From: an uncultured Dorea sp.
Lineage (GTDB): Bacteria; Bacillota; Clostridia; Lachnospirales; Lachnospiraceae
DNA: 64,000 bases
Assembly (NCBI GenBank): GCA_910579335.1
Contig: CAJTUQ010000003.1
Location: 1 to 64,000 of the forward strand
Direction of reading: 5' to 3'
The translations under genes were made by a program, and so were the position numbers. The notes under the pieces were generated by a model. It was given only the letters and a program-made list of their open reading frames with translations, was not told the origin of the DNA and ran no database searches. This document shows positions 9,358 through 18,977 of the stretch, one piece after another (the first letter of the stretch is position 1; every line of letters begins with the position of its first letter).

Positions 9358-11220
9358 CTAACCGCATACTCTGCATACTGCCCTGCCTGCCTTTGCATCC
9401 AGCATCAATACGGATTTCCTGTCCGTGACATCGTATAAGTATACAATATCACGAAGCTCTGGCTTCACATCCTCAAGAAACTCTCCCAGTACATTATTAC
9501 ACTTCTTTAACAGTTCCGGTGAAAAGATTCTTGTCTTGCTGTTTTCGTTAATTGCACCATAATAGATATCCGCCTCTACCAAGTCCTGGAACATATGGCT
9601 GCCATAAGACAGCTCCGGATTGTAACCGACCTTGCTGTAAGCCACTTCACACACCGCGCAAAATTGATGAATGTCGCAATACAGCACAGGTACGCCAAGT
9701 TCCGGGGATGATGTCCCAATCCTTCCCGGCACAAGCAGGATAACATTTTTCCTTTTTCCGTCAAAGGCAGCATTCAGCCTGCCAAGCAAAGCTGCTGCCT
9801 CTGGCTTCTTATAGTAATCATATTCATAATATTTCTGCGGATCTACCCATACAATATAGTCCAGCGAAATTTCTCTGGAATAACTAACGGAAGTCCTGCG
9901 GATATCAAATAATATCTCATGGTCGATTCCCTCCGGTATATGTATCACACCGTCAGCCGTCATTTTCATAGGACGGCACTGTAAAAGATTGATTCTCCAG
10001 CTTTCGTCCGTCATCGTAACCGCAAACTCTAAGTCGACCGGGCGGCGGTATGTCTTTTCTAAAACCTTTTCCATAGCCCGTATCATATCAATAAAATCAT
10101 CATCATCAACCAGCCCCTGACAGTCCGCAAAATAAACCTTCCTATAGATCCGCCTTTGCGCAAGCCGGCTCTCCGCATCCGTGTCGCGGCTTAAGACCAA
10201 TCTCTGATATGATTTCGGAACTTTTTCAAAAAGTGTATCGATGGATACTGTCACCATCTTTTTTTCCTTCAAGTCGATAACATCAACCTTGCGCTGAGAA
10301 AACTTGTGACGGTCCGCCACAGTCGTACGTATATTTGCTTTTGCATGATCCAGGCTGACCAGCCTCGGATAGTCTCCGGGAGTACGGGCTACCGCCCTCG
10401 TTCCAAATCCTGCCACCATACGGATCATCCCGGCCTCCGGATTTAAGTTCTCAGACCATTTATAGGGATTGTAAGAACATCCCATTCCTGCTGCGACCGG
10501 AAAATATAAATCTCCAATACGCTGTCCGGCCGCCCGCTGAATCAATACCCCCATCTTTTCTCTTTTCTCCAGCAAGTCATGCCTTTTCCGGTACTCCAGC
10601 GCTTCCTTTGTGAATACGCTTGCATAGACCTTGCGCACCGCCATAAGCATCTCTTCAAACCGCTCATCAAACGTTCCCTGATTACTGCAGAAAACAGATT
10701 CATATTTTCCGGAAAATGCATGCCCGAATCCGTCCTCCATAATACTGCTGGAACGAATCACCAAAGGCTCCTCGTCATAATGTCTCAGAACATCCTTAAT
10801 CTGTCCGCTGACTTCTTCCGAAAAAAAACCGCAAAGAAGCTTGTCTTCATATTTTTCCAAAAGCTTCCCCCTGTCCTCTGACCGGCAAAGCTCCTGCATC
10901 ATACCGCATCCGTTGATTTCCAAATATTCCTCAAATGTATCCGCACCGATAAAAAATGAATGATGGGGCTCCAGATATTCCAGATATCCGGGCATACGCA
11001 CCTCTATCAGCTTTTGCGACAGCAAAAGGCCGCAGGCCTTTCCCCCCGTTTGTCCGCGTCCGATTCTCCGGGAAGCAATTTCCCTGAAATCCTCTTCCGT
11101 AAAAAACTTAAGAATCATCCGCTCCATATCCGGGTCATCCGTGAGCAGTTCATGACATAATGCCCGCTTTTCCTCTCCATTTAATATTTCTTTCTCCAGA
11201 AGCCTTTCCCATTCACACAT
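9358..11220 (-). CDS. PEP/pyruvate-binding (PPDK N-terminal) domain protein
   Basis: A 620-residue protein whose residues about 50-430 resemble the nucleotide-binding domain of PEP synthase/pyruvate phosphate dikinase: GGKACGLLLSQKL, PLVIRSSSIMEDGFGHAFSG and, near 410, LEFAVTM...INLLQCRPMK. I see no phosphohistidine swivelling-domain motif (GG-x-TSHAA type) and no PEP-binding barrel, so it is much shorter than PpsA or PpdK and cannot run their full reaction by itself. The last 200 residues, containing GRIGTSSPELGVPV, are not recognised. ATG at 11220 is the first Met. Its role is unknown; a phosphotransfer or binding function is inference. Confidence 0.75.
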   Translation of the reverse strand: MCEWERLLEKEILNGEEKRALCHELLTDDPDMERMILKFFTEEDFREIASRRIGRGQTGGKACGLLLSQKLIEVRMPGYLEYLEPHHSFFIGADTFEEYLEINGCGMMQELCRSEDRGKLLEKYEDKLLCGFFSEEVSGQIKDVLRHYDEEPLVIRSSSIMEDGFGHAFSGKYESVFCSNQGTFDERFEEMLMAVRKVYASVFTKEALEYRKRHDLLEKREKMGVLIQRAAGQRIGDLYFPVAAGMGCSYNPYKWSENLNPEAGMIRMVAGFGTRAVARTPGDYPRLVSLDHAKANIRTTVADRHKFSQRKVDVIDLKEKKMVTVSIDTLFEKVPKSYQRLVLSRDTDAESRLAQRRIYRKVYFADCQGLVDDDDFIDMIRAMEKVLEKTYRRPVDLEFAVTMTDESWRINLLQCRPMKMTADGVIHIPEGIDHEILFDIRRTSVSYSREISLDYIVWVDPQKYYEYDYYKKPEAAALLGRLNAAFDGKRKNVILLVPGRIGTSSPELGVPVLYCDIHQFCAVCEVAYSKVGYNPELSYGSHMFQDLVEADIYYGAINENSKTRIFSPELLKKCNNVLGEFLEDVKPELRDIVYLYDVTDRKSVLMLDAKAGRAVCRVCG

Positions 11221-11356
11221 ATTATAATTCCCTCCGCATATCCACAGCCTGAAAGCTTACCCTTCCCATCTATCTCTAAGTTTAGAGCAGAAACATACCT
11301 TCCGCAAATACACAGAACGCATAATAGATATAACCACATGTTTATATGCAAGGAAA

Positions 11357-11752
11357 TCAATAAAGCGGCTCAGACTGATACAGCCCCCACCAGTACAATG
11401 CCGGCAGAATAAAATCAATTGACACAAAAACTGTAAATGTCCCATTCATCACCGTCTGTGCCACTGACACAAAAAGCGCCGCCGTATAGACTGCCACACA
11501 TAGAACCGCCCCTTTTTTTACGCGCCCTCCAAATCCAAAAATACCCGCCGCAACGGAACATGTGCAACTGATAACGGACATGACAAGATTAAGAGGAGTC
11601 AGCGTCGCCTCAATCACACTCATATCCATCCCCGGTATCTCACTCATTTTGGGTATCATAATATAGCTTACAACAGTTCCAATCATTCCAAGTATCCCTG
11701 TAATAATAAAAAGAACAGATACCACCTTTAATAATTTTGTCGGTTTAAACAT
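11357..11752 (-). CDS. Small hypothetical membrane protein
   Basis: A 131-residue protein with about four hydrophobic segments (VVSVLFIITGILGMIGTVV; LNLVMSVISCTCSVAAGIF; AVLCVAVYTAALFVSVAQ; FILPALYWWGLY). I do not recognise a named family. It starts about 25 nt after the ABC permease gene in the same direction, with AGGAGGAAG upstream, so it is probably the last gene of the ABC export operon. It may be an accessory membrane subunit, but nothing in the sequence proves this. Confidence 0.7.
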   Translation of the reverse strand: MFKPTKLLKVVSVLFIITGILGMIGTVVSYIMIPKMSEIPGMDMSVIEATLTPLNLVMSVISCTCSVAAGIFGFGGRVKKGAVLCVAVYTAALFVSVAQTVMNGTFTVFVSIDFILPALYWWGLYQSEPLY

Positions 11753-11776
11753 AGCTTTCTTCCTCCTTTTCGTCCG

Positions 11777-13012
11777 CTACAATTGTTTTAATGCGTCTAT
11801 CGGACTCATCCTGGCTGCTTTTTTGGCCGGATAAATACCGAATATGATTCCTACGCCGCAGGAAAATAGGGTTGTGGCAATCACTGCGCCCGGCGACAGC
11901 TTTGCAGAAAGCCCGCCTATATGAAGCGCCGATACAATTCCTGAAATTGCCGCCCCTGCCGCAATCCCTATCATTCCGCCGATTCCTGATATAATGGCCG
12001 ACTCACACAAAAACTGTAAAATAATAGAAGACGTCTTTGCACCAAGCGCTTTCCGGATACCGATTTCCCTCGTCCGCTCCGTAACGGACACCAGCATAAT
12101 ATTCATTACCCCGATTCCTCCAACCAGCAGGGATATCCCCGCCACAAATACGATAAACGCCGTCACCGCATCCAATATGCCGCCCATCGCATTCGCCATA
12201 TCCATAGCCTGCTGTTTTATAAACAGATTTTCACCCTCGCTCCTATGTCTGGCATTTAATGTCCGGACCGCAGCTTTCGCCACTGCATTTTCTTCCTCAT
12301 GCTCTGCAAGGAAAATGCTGAGCGATTGAAAATCATCAACCTTCTCTCCCCAGCTTTCCGCCGCCGTGTAGGGAAGCTCCATGTAAACCGGCATCGACAT
12401 GCCAAACATCTCCATTACCTGTCTGTTCGCTTCCATAACCTCCGGATCTGCGTCACGTACCCCCTTAATACGAACCGTTACAATGGCATCCTCGACCGTC
12501 ACGTCAAAATCCATTCCCACGACCTCGGCCGTCCCGAACAGATAAAGTGCGCTTGCTTTGTCAAGAACGCAGGCGAAAGCTCCATTTGCCACGTCATCCT
12601 CCGTAAAAAAGCTTCCGTACAGCATCGGCATCTGTGCCGGGTCCGCCTTTGCATCCGGAGTCGTCAATACGACATATGCATCAAAGCTCCCCTTTCCCGT
12701 CTCCACGCTGCCCTGAACGATACTGCTTGAAGCCACGCCCTTCGCACGGTTTCCGAGAGATTCCTTCACAGCCATAAGATCCTCCCACGTAATCTTGGAG
12801 CACCTGCCCGTTTCCTCCGGATTCGGCATGACCGTTACACTCTTTACCTCCGTACCGGACATCACATCTTCTTTCAGGCCGTTTCCGATGGATACAATTG
12901 TAATCACCGAGGAAATACCGATAATGATGCCAAGCATAGTAAGGAAAGAGCGTCCCTTATTCTCTTTTATATTGTACAGCGCCATCTTTATATATTCGAC
13001 GAATTGTCCCAT
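11777..13012 (-). CDS. MacB-like ABC transporter permease (FtsX domain)
   Basis: A 411-residue permease of the MacB/FtsX class. A first membrane helix (residues about 21-43, RSFLTMLGIIIGISSVITIV) is followed by a large extracytoplasmic MacB_PCD domain (about 45-280), and then three helices with the signature RTREIGIRKALGA at the loop between helices 2 and 3. There is no fused ATPase; the partner ATPase is encoded at 14617-15324. Only 4 nt separate it from the adaptor gene. Together they would form a tripartite-like efflux or mechanotransmission pump in a Gram-positive cell. Confidence 0.92.
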   Translation of the reverse strand: MGQFVEYIKMALYNIKENKGRSFLTMLGIIIGISSVITIVSIGNGLKEDVMSGTEVKSVTVMPNPEETGRCSKITWEDLMAVKESLGNRAKGVASSSIVQGSVETGKGSFDAYVVLTTPDAKADPAQMPMLYGSFFTEDDVANGAFACVLDKASALYLFGTAEVVGMDFDVTVEDAIVTVRIKGVRDADPEVMEANRQVMEMFGMSMPVYMELPYTAAESWGEKVDDFQSLSIFLAEHEEENAVAKAAVRTLNARHRSEGENLFIKQQAMDMANAMGGILDAVTAFIVFVAGISLLVGGIGVMNIMLVSVTERTREIGIRKALGAKTSSIILQFLCESAIISGIGGMIGIAAGAAISGIVSALHIGGLSAKLSPGAVIATTLFSCGVGIIFGIYPAKKAARMSPIDALKQL

Positions 13013-13016
13013 ATGC

Positions 13017-14624
13017 CTACTCCCCGTCCGCAGCTTCCTGCCTGATTCCTTCCGCCTTCATGCCTTCCTTTATATTGCCTGATATATCGGACACGATTTG
13101 GTCGCCCTCTTCAATGCCCGAAAGAACCTCTGACTTACTGGAAGAGACAATGCCTACTTCTACCTTCTGTTTTTTTACCGCCCCGTCCTTGAGTACATAG
13201 ACGAAATCTCCGTCAGCCGCCGTGTTAATAACTTCATTGGGCAGGCAGAGCGCATTCTCCTTCTCTGCCACCGTCATATTTACTTTTGCGCTGACGCCGA
13301 TATAGATGTCGTCGTCCGGATTGTCAATGCTAAGCTTTGCGCCGATAACCGGATTTCCCTTTTCATTTTTTAGAGCTATCTTATTGACTGATTCCAGTGT
13401 TCCCTGATAGGTATGATTTCCCATTGTTACCACTGCTTTTTCTCCTGTCACCAGATTGTCAAAATCTCCGGCCGAAACCTCAAGCTCCACACACACATCA
13501 CGGTTGCTCACCAGTGTGAACAGCTCTCCTCCCTGAATCGCATCGCTTCCTTCAAAGACTTTAACATCGGATATAATGCCGTCAAATTCCGCCCTGATGC
13601 CCTCTTTTCCTTTTTCCAGCAATTCTTTTGACGTAAGCTCCGCCATCTGTGCAAGATCTTCTGATACCTTCAAATTCTTTATCTGCGCATCCGTAAGCTT
13701 CGCATCCGCCGTTGCCTGCTTGCTGTTTTCCGCCTGCGCAAGGCTGCTTTTCAGCGCTTCAAGCTCCTGCTTCGCCTGTGCAAGGGACTGGACTAGCGTG
13801 CTGTCTTCTGTGCCGCCAATACCGCCTTCCAAAGAATCTCCCCCCAATTGCTTTAATTCCTGTTCAAACGTACGGTACTCCCTTTCCAGCCTGCTGATTT
13901 CATTTGTTGCGTTCTGCGCCTCATCGATTAACTGTGCCTTCGTCTGGCCGCCGTCCTGTTCTTCCTCCCCAAGATTATCAAGCTGACGCTGGGCATTCTC
14001 TTTTTTTGCTCTGCATACGCTCTGGCTGTCAAGATTATCCGCCATCTTCTTTTGGATACCGGCTCTTTCACCGGCAGCTTTTTCACTCTGCTTCGCTGAC
14101 TCCTTCACCTGTTTCTCAAGCTTCTGTATCTTTGTATTTTTCTTCTTAATCTGCGTCTTCAGCTCTGAAACTGCAGCATCCTGCTGCTTTTTTACCTCCC
14201 CCATGCTCTTTGCCGCCCGCCCGCTCTGTTCTTTTGCGTCTTGGCTCGTATATTTTGCGGACAATGTCTGAAGTCTTGAAGTTTGATTGTCCCTGTCTAA
14301 ATTTTTTGTATCAAATATTATCAGCTTATCCCCTTTTTTTACCGCTTCACCGACTCTGGCTTTGTTTTCCTTGATTGGCGCATTCACTGGCGAATAAAAA
14401 GTCTTACTCCTTTCACTCACGACCGTCCCTGACGTATGGTACACTTCCTTTACGCTCTCATACCCGGCCTCAACCACATTCAGCTTTACCTCACCTACGT
14501 TTCCGCCGACAGCCTTCGAAATTCCAAAACAAATAACGGCCATGCCCGCAAGAATCGGAAGAATCACCCATCCTGGAAGCTTTTTTCTTCTTCTCCTGTA
14601 TTTTCTTCTGCGCTCCTTACTCAT
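13017..14624 (-). CDS. Membrane-fusion (HlyD/MacA-like) efflux adaptor with long coiled coil
   Basis: A 535-residue adaptor. A very basic start ([13 protein letters not shown]) precedes one membrane anchor (LPGWVILPILAGMAVICFGI). A first lipoyl-like half (GTVVSERSKTFYSPVNAPI), a Lys/Gln/Glu-rich coiled coil (about residues 115-330) and the second lipoyl half (IRAEFDGIISDVKVFEGS) follow, then beta-barrel and membrane-proximal regions. The coiled coil is long for a MacA homologue. The gene overlaps the ATPase gene by 8 nt and abuts the permease gene, so the three are translationally coupled. It would couple the permease to substrate outside the membrane. Confidence 0.9.
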   Translation of the reverse strand: MSKERRRKYRRRRKKLPGWVILPILAGMAVICFGISKAVGGNVGEVKLNVVEAGYESVKEVYHTSGTVVSERSKTFYSPVNAPIKENKARVGEAVKKGDKLIIFDTKNLDRDNQTSRLQTLSAKYTSQDAKEQSGRAAKSMGEVKKQQDAAVSELKTQIKKKNTKIQKLEKQVKESAKQSEKAAGERAGIQKKMADNLDSQSVCRAKKENAQRQLDNLGEEEQDGGQTKAQLIDEAQNATNEISRLEREYRTFEQELKQLGGDSLEGGIGGTEDSTLVQSLAQAKQELEALKSSLAQAENSKQATADAKLTDAQIKNLKVSEDLAQMAELTSKELLEKGKEGIRAEFDGIISDVKVFEGSDAIQGGELFTLVSNRDVCVELEVSAGDFDNLVTGEKAVVTMGNHTYQGTLESVNKIALKNEKGNPVIGAKLSIDNPDDDIYIGVSAKVNMTVAEKENALCLPNEVINTAADGDFVYVLKDGAVKKQKVEVGIVSSSKSEVLSGIEEGDQIVSDISGNIKEGMKAEGIRQEAADGE

Positions 14625-15324
14625 TCTTCATATCCTCCTGTTCCTTCCAATCGTCGTCGATGATTTTTCCGTCCTTTATCCGGATCACCCGTTCTGCCTG
14701 CGCCGCAATCTCAGAATCGTGAGTGATGACAATTACCGTCCTCCCTGCTTTATGCAATTCCTTCAGGATATCCAAAATCTCTTTGGTAGAATGAGAATCC
14801 AGATTGCCTGTCGGCTCATCAGCCAAAATCACCGGCGGACGGGCAGCGATAGCTCTTGCGACCGCAACCCGCTGCTGCTGTCCGCCGGACATCTGCGCCG
14901 GCTTATGGCGGATCCTATTGCCAAGTCCTACCGCTTCCAGCGAGGATATGGCAATCTCACGTCTTGAACGCCTGTCGAGCCCTCTGTAAATCAAGGGAAG
15001 CTCCACGTTGGAAAGTGCGTCCAAATTGGGAATTAGATGAAATCCCTGAAATATAAACCCGATTTCTTGATTGCGGATATCAGAAAGCTCATTATCCGAC
15101 ATTTGGGATACATCCCTTCCATTTAAACAGTAAGTTCCCTTTGTCGGCGTATCCAGGCATCCCATCATATTCATCAGCGTTGACTTTCCTGAGCCGGAAT
15201 GCCCGATAACCGCCGCAAACTCTCCCTCGTCAATAGTGAGGCTGATTCCGTCCAAGGCATGCACCTCATTTTCGCCGGGATGATATATTTTGTACATATC
15301 CCTAATCTCAATCAATCTACCCAT
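14617..15324 (-). CDS. ABC transporter ATP-binding protein (MacB/LolD type)
   Basis: A 235-residue ATPase with Walker [10 protein letters not shown] (about 38-46), Q-loop in FIFQGFHL, signature [14 protein letters not shown], Walker [13 protein letters not shown] and switch His in ITHD. The gene is first in the ABC operon and overlaps the adaptor gene by 8 nt. Members of this branch energise MacB-like permeases, exporting antimicrobial peptides, macrolides or lipoproteins; the substrate here is unknown. The upstream region has an AT-rich promoter with an inverted repeat. Confidence 0.93.
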   Translation of the reverse strand: MGRLIEIRDMYKIYHPGENEVHALDGISLTIDEGEFAAVIGHSGSGKSTLMNMMGCLDTPTKGTYCLNGRDVSQMSDNELSDIRNQEIGFIFQGFHLIPNLDALSNVELPLIYRGLDRRSRREIAISSLEAVGLGNRIRHKPAQMSGGQQQRVAVARAIAARPPVILADEPTGNLDSHSTKEILDILKELHKAGRTVIVITHDSEIAAQAERVIRIKDGKIIDDDWKEQEDMKNE

Positions 15325-15345
15325 ATGGCGTTCCTTTCTGTATTA

Positions 15346-15375
15346 TTATACTATTGTACTACTTAACTAGTATAA
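15346..15375. promoter_or_regulatory. Inverted repeat in the ABC operon promoter region
   Basis: TTATACTA (15346-15353) and TAGTATAA (15368-15375) are exact inverted repeats 14 nt apart, 22 to 51 nt upstream of the ATPase start and overlapping AT-rich TATAAT-like words. This is the layout of an operator for a dimeric repressor (GntR/YtrA or MarR type), though none is encoded next door. Confidence 0.5.
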
Positions 15376-15430
15376 TTATATAACAGAAGTTTCTATATTG
15401 CAATAACAAGTTTGGGGTAAAATGAAACGT

Positions 15431-15462
15431 AAAAAATGCACCCTGATTTCTCAGGATGCATT
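15431..15462 (-). terminator. Terminator of the S10-spc-alpha super-operon
   Basis: Minus strand: AATGCATCCTGA, loop GAAA, TCAGGGTGCATT and a T-run (12-bp stem with one G-U pair). It starts about 20 nt after the rplQ stop codon and ends the 17-kb ribosomal transcript. Confidence 0.9.
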
Positions 15463-15482
15463 CGCATACTTTAAATATTATA

Positions 15483-16019
15483 CTATACTAATTCGATTAA
15501 AACCTGCATCGCAGCATCGCCTTTGCGCTGTCCGATTTTAATGATTCTTGTGTAACCGCCGTTACGATTCTCATATTTCGGTGCAATCTCGTCAAATAAT
15601 TTCGCTGCAAGGTCTACCTGCTTCGTAAGTTTCTTTCTTCCGGCCTGTGCCGCAGGAACCTCTTTTACAGGATAAAGGACTTTAAGTATCTGACGGCGCG
15701 CATGAAGTCTGCTTGGCATATCCTTTTTAATTTTCTTGTCGACTTCATCATAAACAGTAACTTTCTTACCGTCCACTACTTCTTTGATTCTCTTTCCGTC
15801 CTTGTCCTTGCGGGCAACTTTAGCCTTTACCGTAACTTCTTCGAAATTATCCTTTTCTTTTACTGCCAGGGCAATCAAGTGCTCTGCAATCTTGCGGATT
15901 TCCTTTGCCCTCGTTTCTGTCGTAACTATCTTTCCGTTGTTAATCAGAGCGGTTACCTGATTTCTCAATAATGCTTTTCTCTGGCTTGATGTTCTGCCGA
16001 GTTTTCTATACTTTGCCAT
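15483..16019 (-). CDS. rplQ: 50S ribosomal protein L17, extended form
   Basis: Binds 23S rRNA near the tunnel exit. N-terminus [20 protein letters not shown] and the C-terminal NGGYTRIIK...[11 protein letters not shown] are classical L17. At 178 residues it is far longer than the usual 115-130: residues about 60-100 form a highly charged insertion ([20 protein letters not shown] and beyond) between the first and second core helices. Last gene of the alpha segment, 129 nt after rpoA. The gene is intact and in frame, so the insertion is real and not an assembly artefact. Confidence 0.97.
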   Translation of the reverse strand: MAKYRKLGRTSSQRKALLRNQVTALINNGKIVTTETRAKEIRKIAEHLIALAVKEKDNFEEVTVKAKVARKDKDGKRIKEVVDGKKVTVYDEVDKKIKKDMPSRLHARRQILKVLYPVKEVPAAQAGRKKLTKQVDLAAKLFDEIAPKYENRNGGYTRIIKIGQRKGDAAMQVLIELV

Positions 16020-16148
16020 CTTTCTAATCCTCCATTATTTACATCCGGCCGTATCTTAAAACAAAGTGAACCGAATGCTCTGCCATGCGCTTCGGACTTA
16101 TTGGCAGAAATTATTATTTTTTAGTCTAAGCCAAATTGTGCAGACAGC

Positions 16149-17108
16149 CTACTCTTCGCCTTTACTGAGGCTAAGACCCAGCTCATCTAACTTTGCAAGC
16201 ACTTCCTCCAGAGACTTGCGTCCAAGATTCCTTACCTTCATCATGTCTTCCGGAGTCCTGTTTGTCAGCTCTTCCACAGTATTAATACCTGCTCTCTTGA
16301 GACAATTGTATGAACGTACGGAAAGTTCCAGTTCGTCAATACTCATCTCAAGAACTTTTTCTTTTTCATCATCTTCTCTCTCAATCATAACTTCCGCAGC
16401 CTGCGCCACTTCCGAAAGATCGATGAAAAGTTTCAGATGTTCGCTAAGTACCTTTGCCGCCAGACTAATTGCCTCGTCCGGGAGCAGCGTTCCATTTGTG
16501 TATACATCCAACGTCAGCTTATCAAAATCTGTAATCTGCCCTACACGCGTATTCTCTACAGTCAAATTCACCCGCTCAATCGGTGTATAGATAGAATCAA
16601 TCGGAATGACAGCAATCGGTAAATCATCATTCTTATTTTTGTCTGCGCTCACATAGCCCCTGCCGTTTGTAATGGTAATTTCCATGTAAAGCTTACTGTC
16701 TGCCCCGCCGTTCAATGTCGCAATGACTGTCTCCGGATTCATGATCTCAATATCCGGATCAACCTGAATGTCCGCCGCCGTCACAACACCTTCGCCCTCA
16801 AACTCAATATATGCCGTCTTCGGCTCATCTGTCTCGGATGTGTTCTTTATAGCCAGCGATTTCAAATTCATGACAATCTCAGTAACATCTTCTTTCACCC
16901 CGGGAATGGAACTGAACTCATGCAGAACGCCGTCAATCTTTACCTGGCTGATTGCCGTGCCAGGCAGAGACGAAAGCATGATTCTTCTAAGGGAGTTTCC
17001 TAATGTTGTGCCATAGCCTCTCTCTAACGGCTCTACAACAAATCTTCCATATTTCTTATCTTCTGAAATCTCTGTAATTTCAATATTGGGTTTATTAAAA
17101 TCAAACAC
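16149..17108 (-). CDS. rpoA: RNA polymerase alpha subunit
   Basis: A 319-residue alpha subunit. The N-terminal dimerisation domain has [18 protein letters not shown]; the C-terminal domain (about 245-315), which binds UP elements and activators, has [17 protein letters not shown] and [14 protein letters not shown]. The start is GTG at 17108, eight bases after AGGAGG; a GTG at 17117 overlaps that site and is rejected. This gives the usual N-terminus [11 protein letters not shown]. It lies between rpsD (30 nt) and rplQ in standard alpha-operon order. Confidence 0.98.
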   Translation of the reverse strand: MFDFNKPNIEITEISEDKKYGRFVVEPLERGYGTTLGNSLRRIMLSSLPGTAISQVKIDGVLHEFSSIPGVKEDVTEIVMNLKSLAIKNTSETDEPKTAYIEFEGEGVVTAADIQVDPDIEIMNPETVIATLNGGADSKLYMEITITNGRGYVSADKNKNDDLPIAVIPIDSIYTPIERVNLTVENTRVGQITDFDKLTLDVYTNGTLLPDEAISLAAKVLSEHLKLFIDLSEVAQAAEVMIEREDDEKEKVLEMSIDELELSVRSYNCLKRAGINTVEELTNRTPEDMMKVRNLGRKSLEEVLAKLDELGLSLSKGEE

Positions 17109-17138
17109 TAAGTCCACCTCCTGTGGTGTTACGGGTTA

Positions 17139-17732
17139 TTATTTAGAATACAACTCGACAATCAGCATCTCGTCAACCGGAACGTCAATTGCATCGCGAT
17201 TCGGAAGCTCTTTAACAGTTCCTTTTAAATTCTCCGCATCAGCCTCAAGCCAGTCAGGAACCATGCGTCCGCCGGTAACTTCTACGATCTCTTTATATCT
17301 CGGTGAGCTTTTGTGTTTTTCTTTGATTTCAATCACATCTCCTGCTTTAATCAGGTATGATGGAATATTAACCTGTTTTCCATTTACAAGAACATGCTTG
17401 TGGTCTACGATCTGTCTTGCTTCACGTCTGGTTCTTGCAAACCCAAGACGGAACACAACGTTATCCAATCTGGACTCCAGAAGCACCATCAGGTTTTCAC
17501 CTGTCATGCCGCTCATCTGTTTTGCCTTCTTGTAATAATTTCTAAAAGGCTTCTCCAATACGCCGTAGATGAATTTTGCTTTCTGTTTCTCACGCAGCTG
17601 AAGGCCATACTCGCTCATCTTTCTGCTTGATCTTTTCAACTGTCTGTTTGACTTTTTATCAATTCCCAAATAAACAGGATCCATACCAAGTGATCTGCAT
17701 CTTTTAAGAACAGGAACTCTATTCACTGCCAT
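17139..17732 (-). CDS. rpsD: 30S ribosomal protein S4
   Basis: A 197-residue primary 16S-binding protein, early in 30S assembly. The S4 RNA-binding fold is clear ([20 protein letters not shown], then [20 protein letters not shown]). The N-terminus lacks the four-Cys zinc knuckle found in some S4 copies: the matching region reads [14 protein letters not shown] with one Cys, the zinc-free form. It sits in the alpha operon between rpsK and rpoA; S4 is the autoregulator of that operon in E. coli, which bears on the structured spacer before rpsM. Confidence 0.98.
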   Translation of the reverse strand: MAVNRVPVLKRCRSLGMDPVYLGIDKKSNRQLKRSSRKMSEYGLQLREKQKAKFIYGVLEKPFRNYYKKAKQMSGMTGENLMVLLESRLDNVVFRLGFARTRREARQIVDHKHVLVNGKQVNIPSYLIKAGDVIEIKEKHKSSPRYKEIVEVTGGRMVPDWLEADAENLKGTVKELPNRDAIDVPVDEMLIVELYSK

Positions 17733-17755
17733 GTTTTATCTCCCTCCTATCCTCA

Positions 17756-18151
17756 TTAGACTCTTCTGCGCTTCGGCGGACGACAGCCATTGTGCGGTAC
17801 CGGTGTAACGTCTCTGATGCTTGTAACGTCGATTCCGCATGCCTGAAGAGCACGAATCGCCGCTTCTCTTCCTGAACCAGGTCCTTTAACGAATACGTCA
17901 ACGGTTTTCAATCCATGCACCAATGCTGCTTTAGCTGCTGTTTCAGCCGCCATCTGAGCTGCATAGGGGGTAGATTTCCTTGAACCTCTAAAACCAAGAC
18001 CGCCTGCACTTGCCCATGAAAGAGCGTTGCCCTGTGCATCAGTTAATGTAACGATTGTGTTATTAAAAGATGACTGGATATGTGCTTGTCCCCGTTCAAC
18101 GTTTTTCTTGACACGTTTCTTTGTCACTTTCTTTGTAACTTTCTTTGCCAT
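17756..18151 (-). CDS. rpsK: 30S ribosomal protein S11
   Basis: A 131-residue platform protein that contacts the 16S 690/790 loops and mRNA near the E site. Core motifs are [20 protein letters not shown] and the C-terminal [18 protein letters not shown]. The N-terminus has a short Lys-rich duplication ([20 protein letters not shown]). It is 23 nt before rpsD, and 168 nt after rpsM across a spacer carrying one copy of the hairpin family described below. Confidence 0.98.
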   Translation of the reverse strand: MAKKVTKKVTKKRVKKNVERGQAHIQSSFNNTIVTLTDAQGNALSWASAGGLGFRGSRKSTPYAAQMAAETAAKAALVHGLKTVDVFVKGPGSGREAAIRALQACGIDVTSIRDVTPVPHNGCRPPKRRRV

Positions 18152-18246
18152 AATAAAACTAACCTACACTTTCCTATATTTGTTCAATTTTTAGATGTTT
18201 TTAGTAGTTCTTTCCACTTTTGCCTGCGCGGAAAAAACTTGTTGAA

Positions 18247-18271
18247 GTTCTTCTCGCTTTGCTCGAAGAAC
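18247..18271 (-). repeat. Spacer hairpin family, copy in rpsM-rpsK spacer
   Basis: As transcribed: stem GTTCTTC / GAAGAAC (7 bp) around the 11-nt loop GAGCAAAGCGA. It lies in the 168-nt untranslated gap (18152-18319) between rpsM and rpsK. A CTTAGTG heptamer (18319-18313) touches the rpsM stop codon. Confidence 0.8.
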
Positions 18272-18319
18272 GAAGAAATACCTAAGCTCAAGCTGCGCTT
18301 TCAGCTTGCTTTCACTAAG

Positions 18320-18688
18320 TTATTTCTTCTTATTAGCCACTGTTCTCTTGGGGCCTTTCCGGGTTCTTGCATTGGTCTTTGTCTTCTGACCGCGGACCGG
18401 AAGACCTTTTCTGTGACGGATACCTCTGTAGCATCCGATTTCCTGTAATCTCTTAATGTTAAGAGCGATTTCTCTGCGGAGATCACCTTCTACCATCTGT
18501 GTCTCATCGATGACTGTACTGATTTTCTTTACATCGTCATCTGTCAAATCTCTGCAGCGGATATCAGGATCTACTCCTGCTTCTGCCAAAATACGGTTTG
18601 AACTTGTTCTACCGATTCCGTAGATATAAGTTAATCCGATTTCAACACGTTTGTCTCTTGGTAAGTCTACACCTGCTATACGAGCCAT
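18320..18688 (-). CDS. rpsM: 30S ribosomal protein S13
   Basis: A 122-residue head protein that bridges to the 50S subunit and contacts P-site tRNA through its basic C-terminal tail. It begins [20 protein letters not shown] and ends [27 protein letters not shown], with the conserved [16 protein letters not shown]. The start codon follows GGAGG with normal spacing. It heads the alpha segment and is preceded by a 346-nt spacer full of predicted hairpins. Confidence 0.98.
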   Translation of the reverse strand: MARIAGVDLPRDKRVEIGLTYIYGIGRTSSNRILAEAGVDPDIRCRDLTDDDVKKISTVIDETQMVEGDLRREIALNIKRLQEIGCYRGIRHRKGLPVRGQKTKTNARTRKGPKRTVANKKK

Positions 18689-18733
18689 GTAATTTTCCTC
18701 CGTTTTCTTTGTTTTTCATACTGACTTTAATAG

Positions 18734-18916
18734 GGACGACTTTATTTCGTCCAGATACGGTTCGGTATACCCGTATCCTTTCCGGCCACCGGATATACTT
18801 TAATATATCGGTAATGACGGGCCGGCATTAGAAGCAATATACGAGGAATCCACCGGCTAAAGGTGTGTCCTTGTATATTTGAAATAGTCTACACACGCCC
18901 TGGTGTGTCCGACTAT
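18734..18916 (-). other. String of five hairpins in the rpmJ-rpsM spacer
   Basis: The 346-nt gap 18689-19035 has no ORF. Inverted repeats follow one another: 18734-18752 (GGACGA/TCGTCC), 18754-18777 (GATACGG/CCGTATC), 18782-18825 (CCGGCC/GGCCGG enclosing a 9-bp stem with one bulge), 18836-18879 (12-bp stem with one G-U, inner CACC/GGTG) and 18884-18916 (ATAGTC/GACTAT enclosing ACACAC/GTGTGT). The position matches the leader of the alpha operon, which S4 regulates in E. coli; function here is unknown. Confidence 0.7.
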
Positions 18917-18953
18917 CAGCCGCCTAAATTACTGCATAAGCATATCTAAGGAA

Positions 18954-18977
18954 GTTCGATTCCCTGGGGCATCGAAC
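18954..18977 (-). repeat. Spacer hairpin family, copy after rpmJ
   Basis: As transcribed: stem GTTCGAT / ATCGAAC (7 bp) around a 10-nt loop GCCCCAGGGA, the most divergent loop of the set. CTTAGTG lies just upstream in the transcript (18992-18986). Confidence 0.7.
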
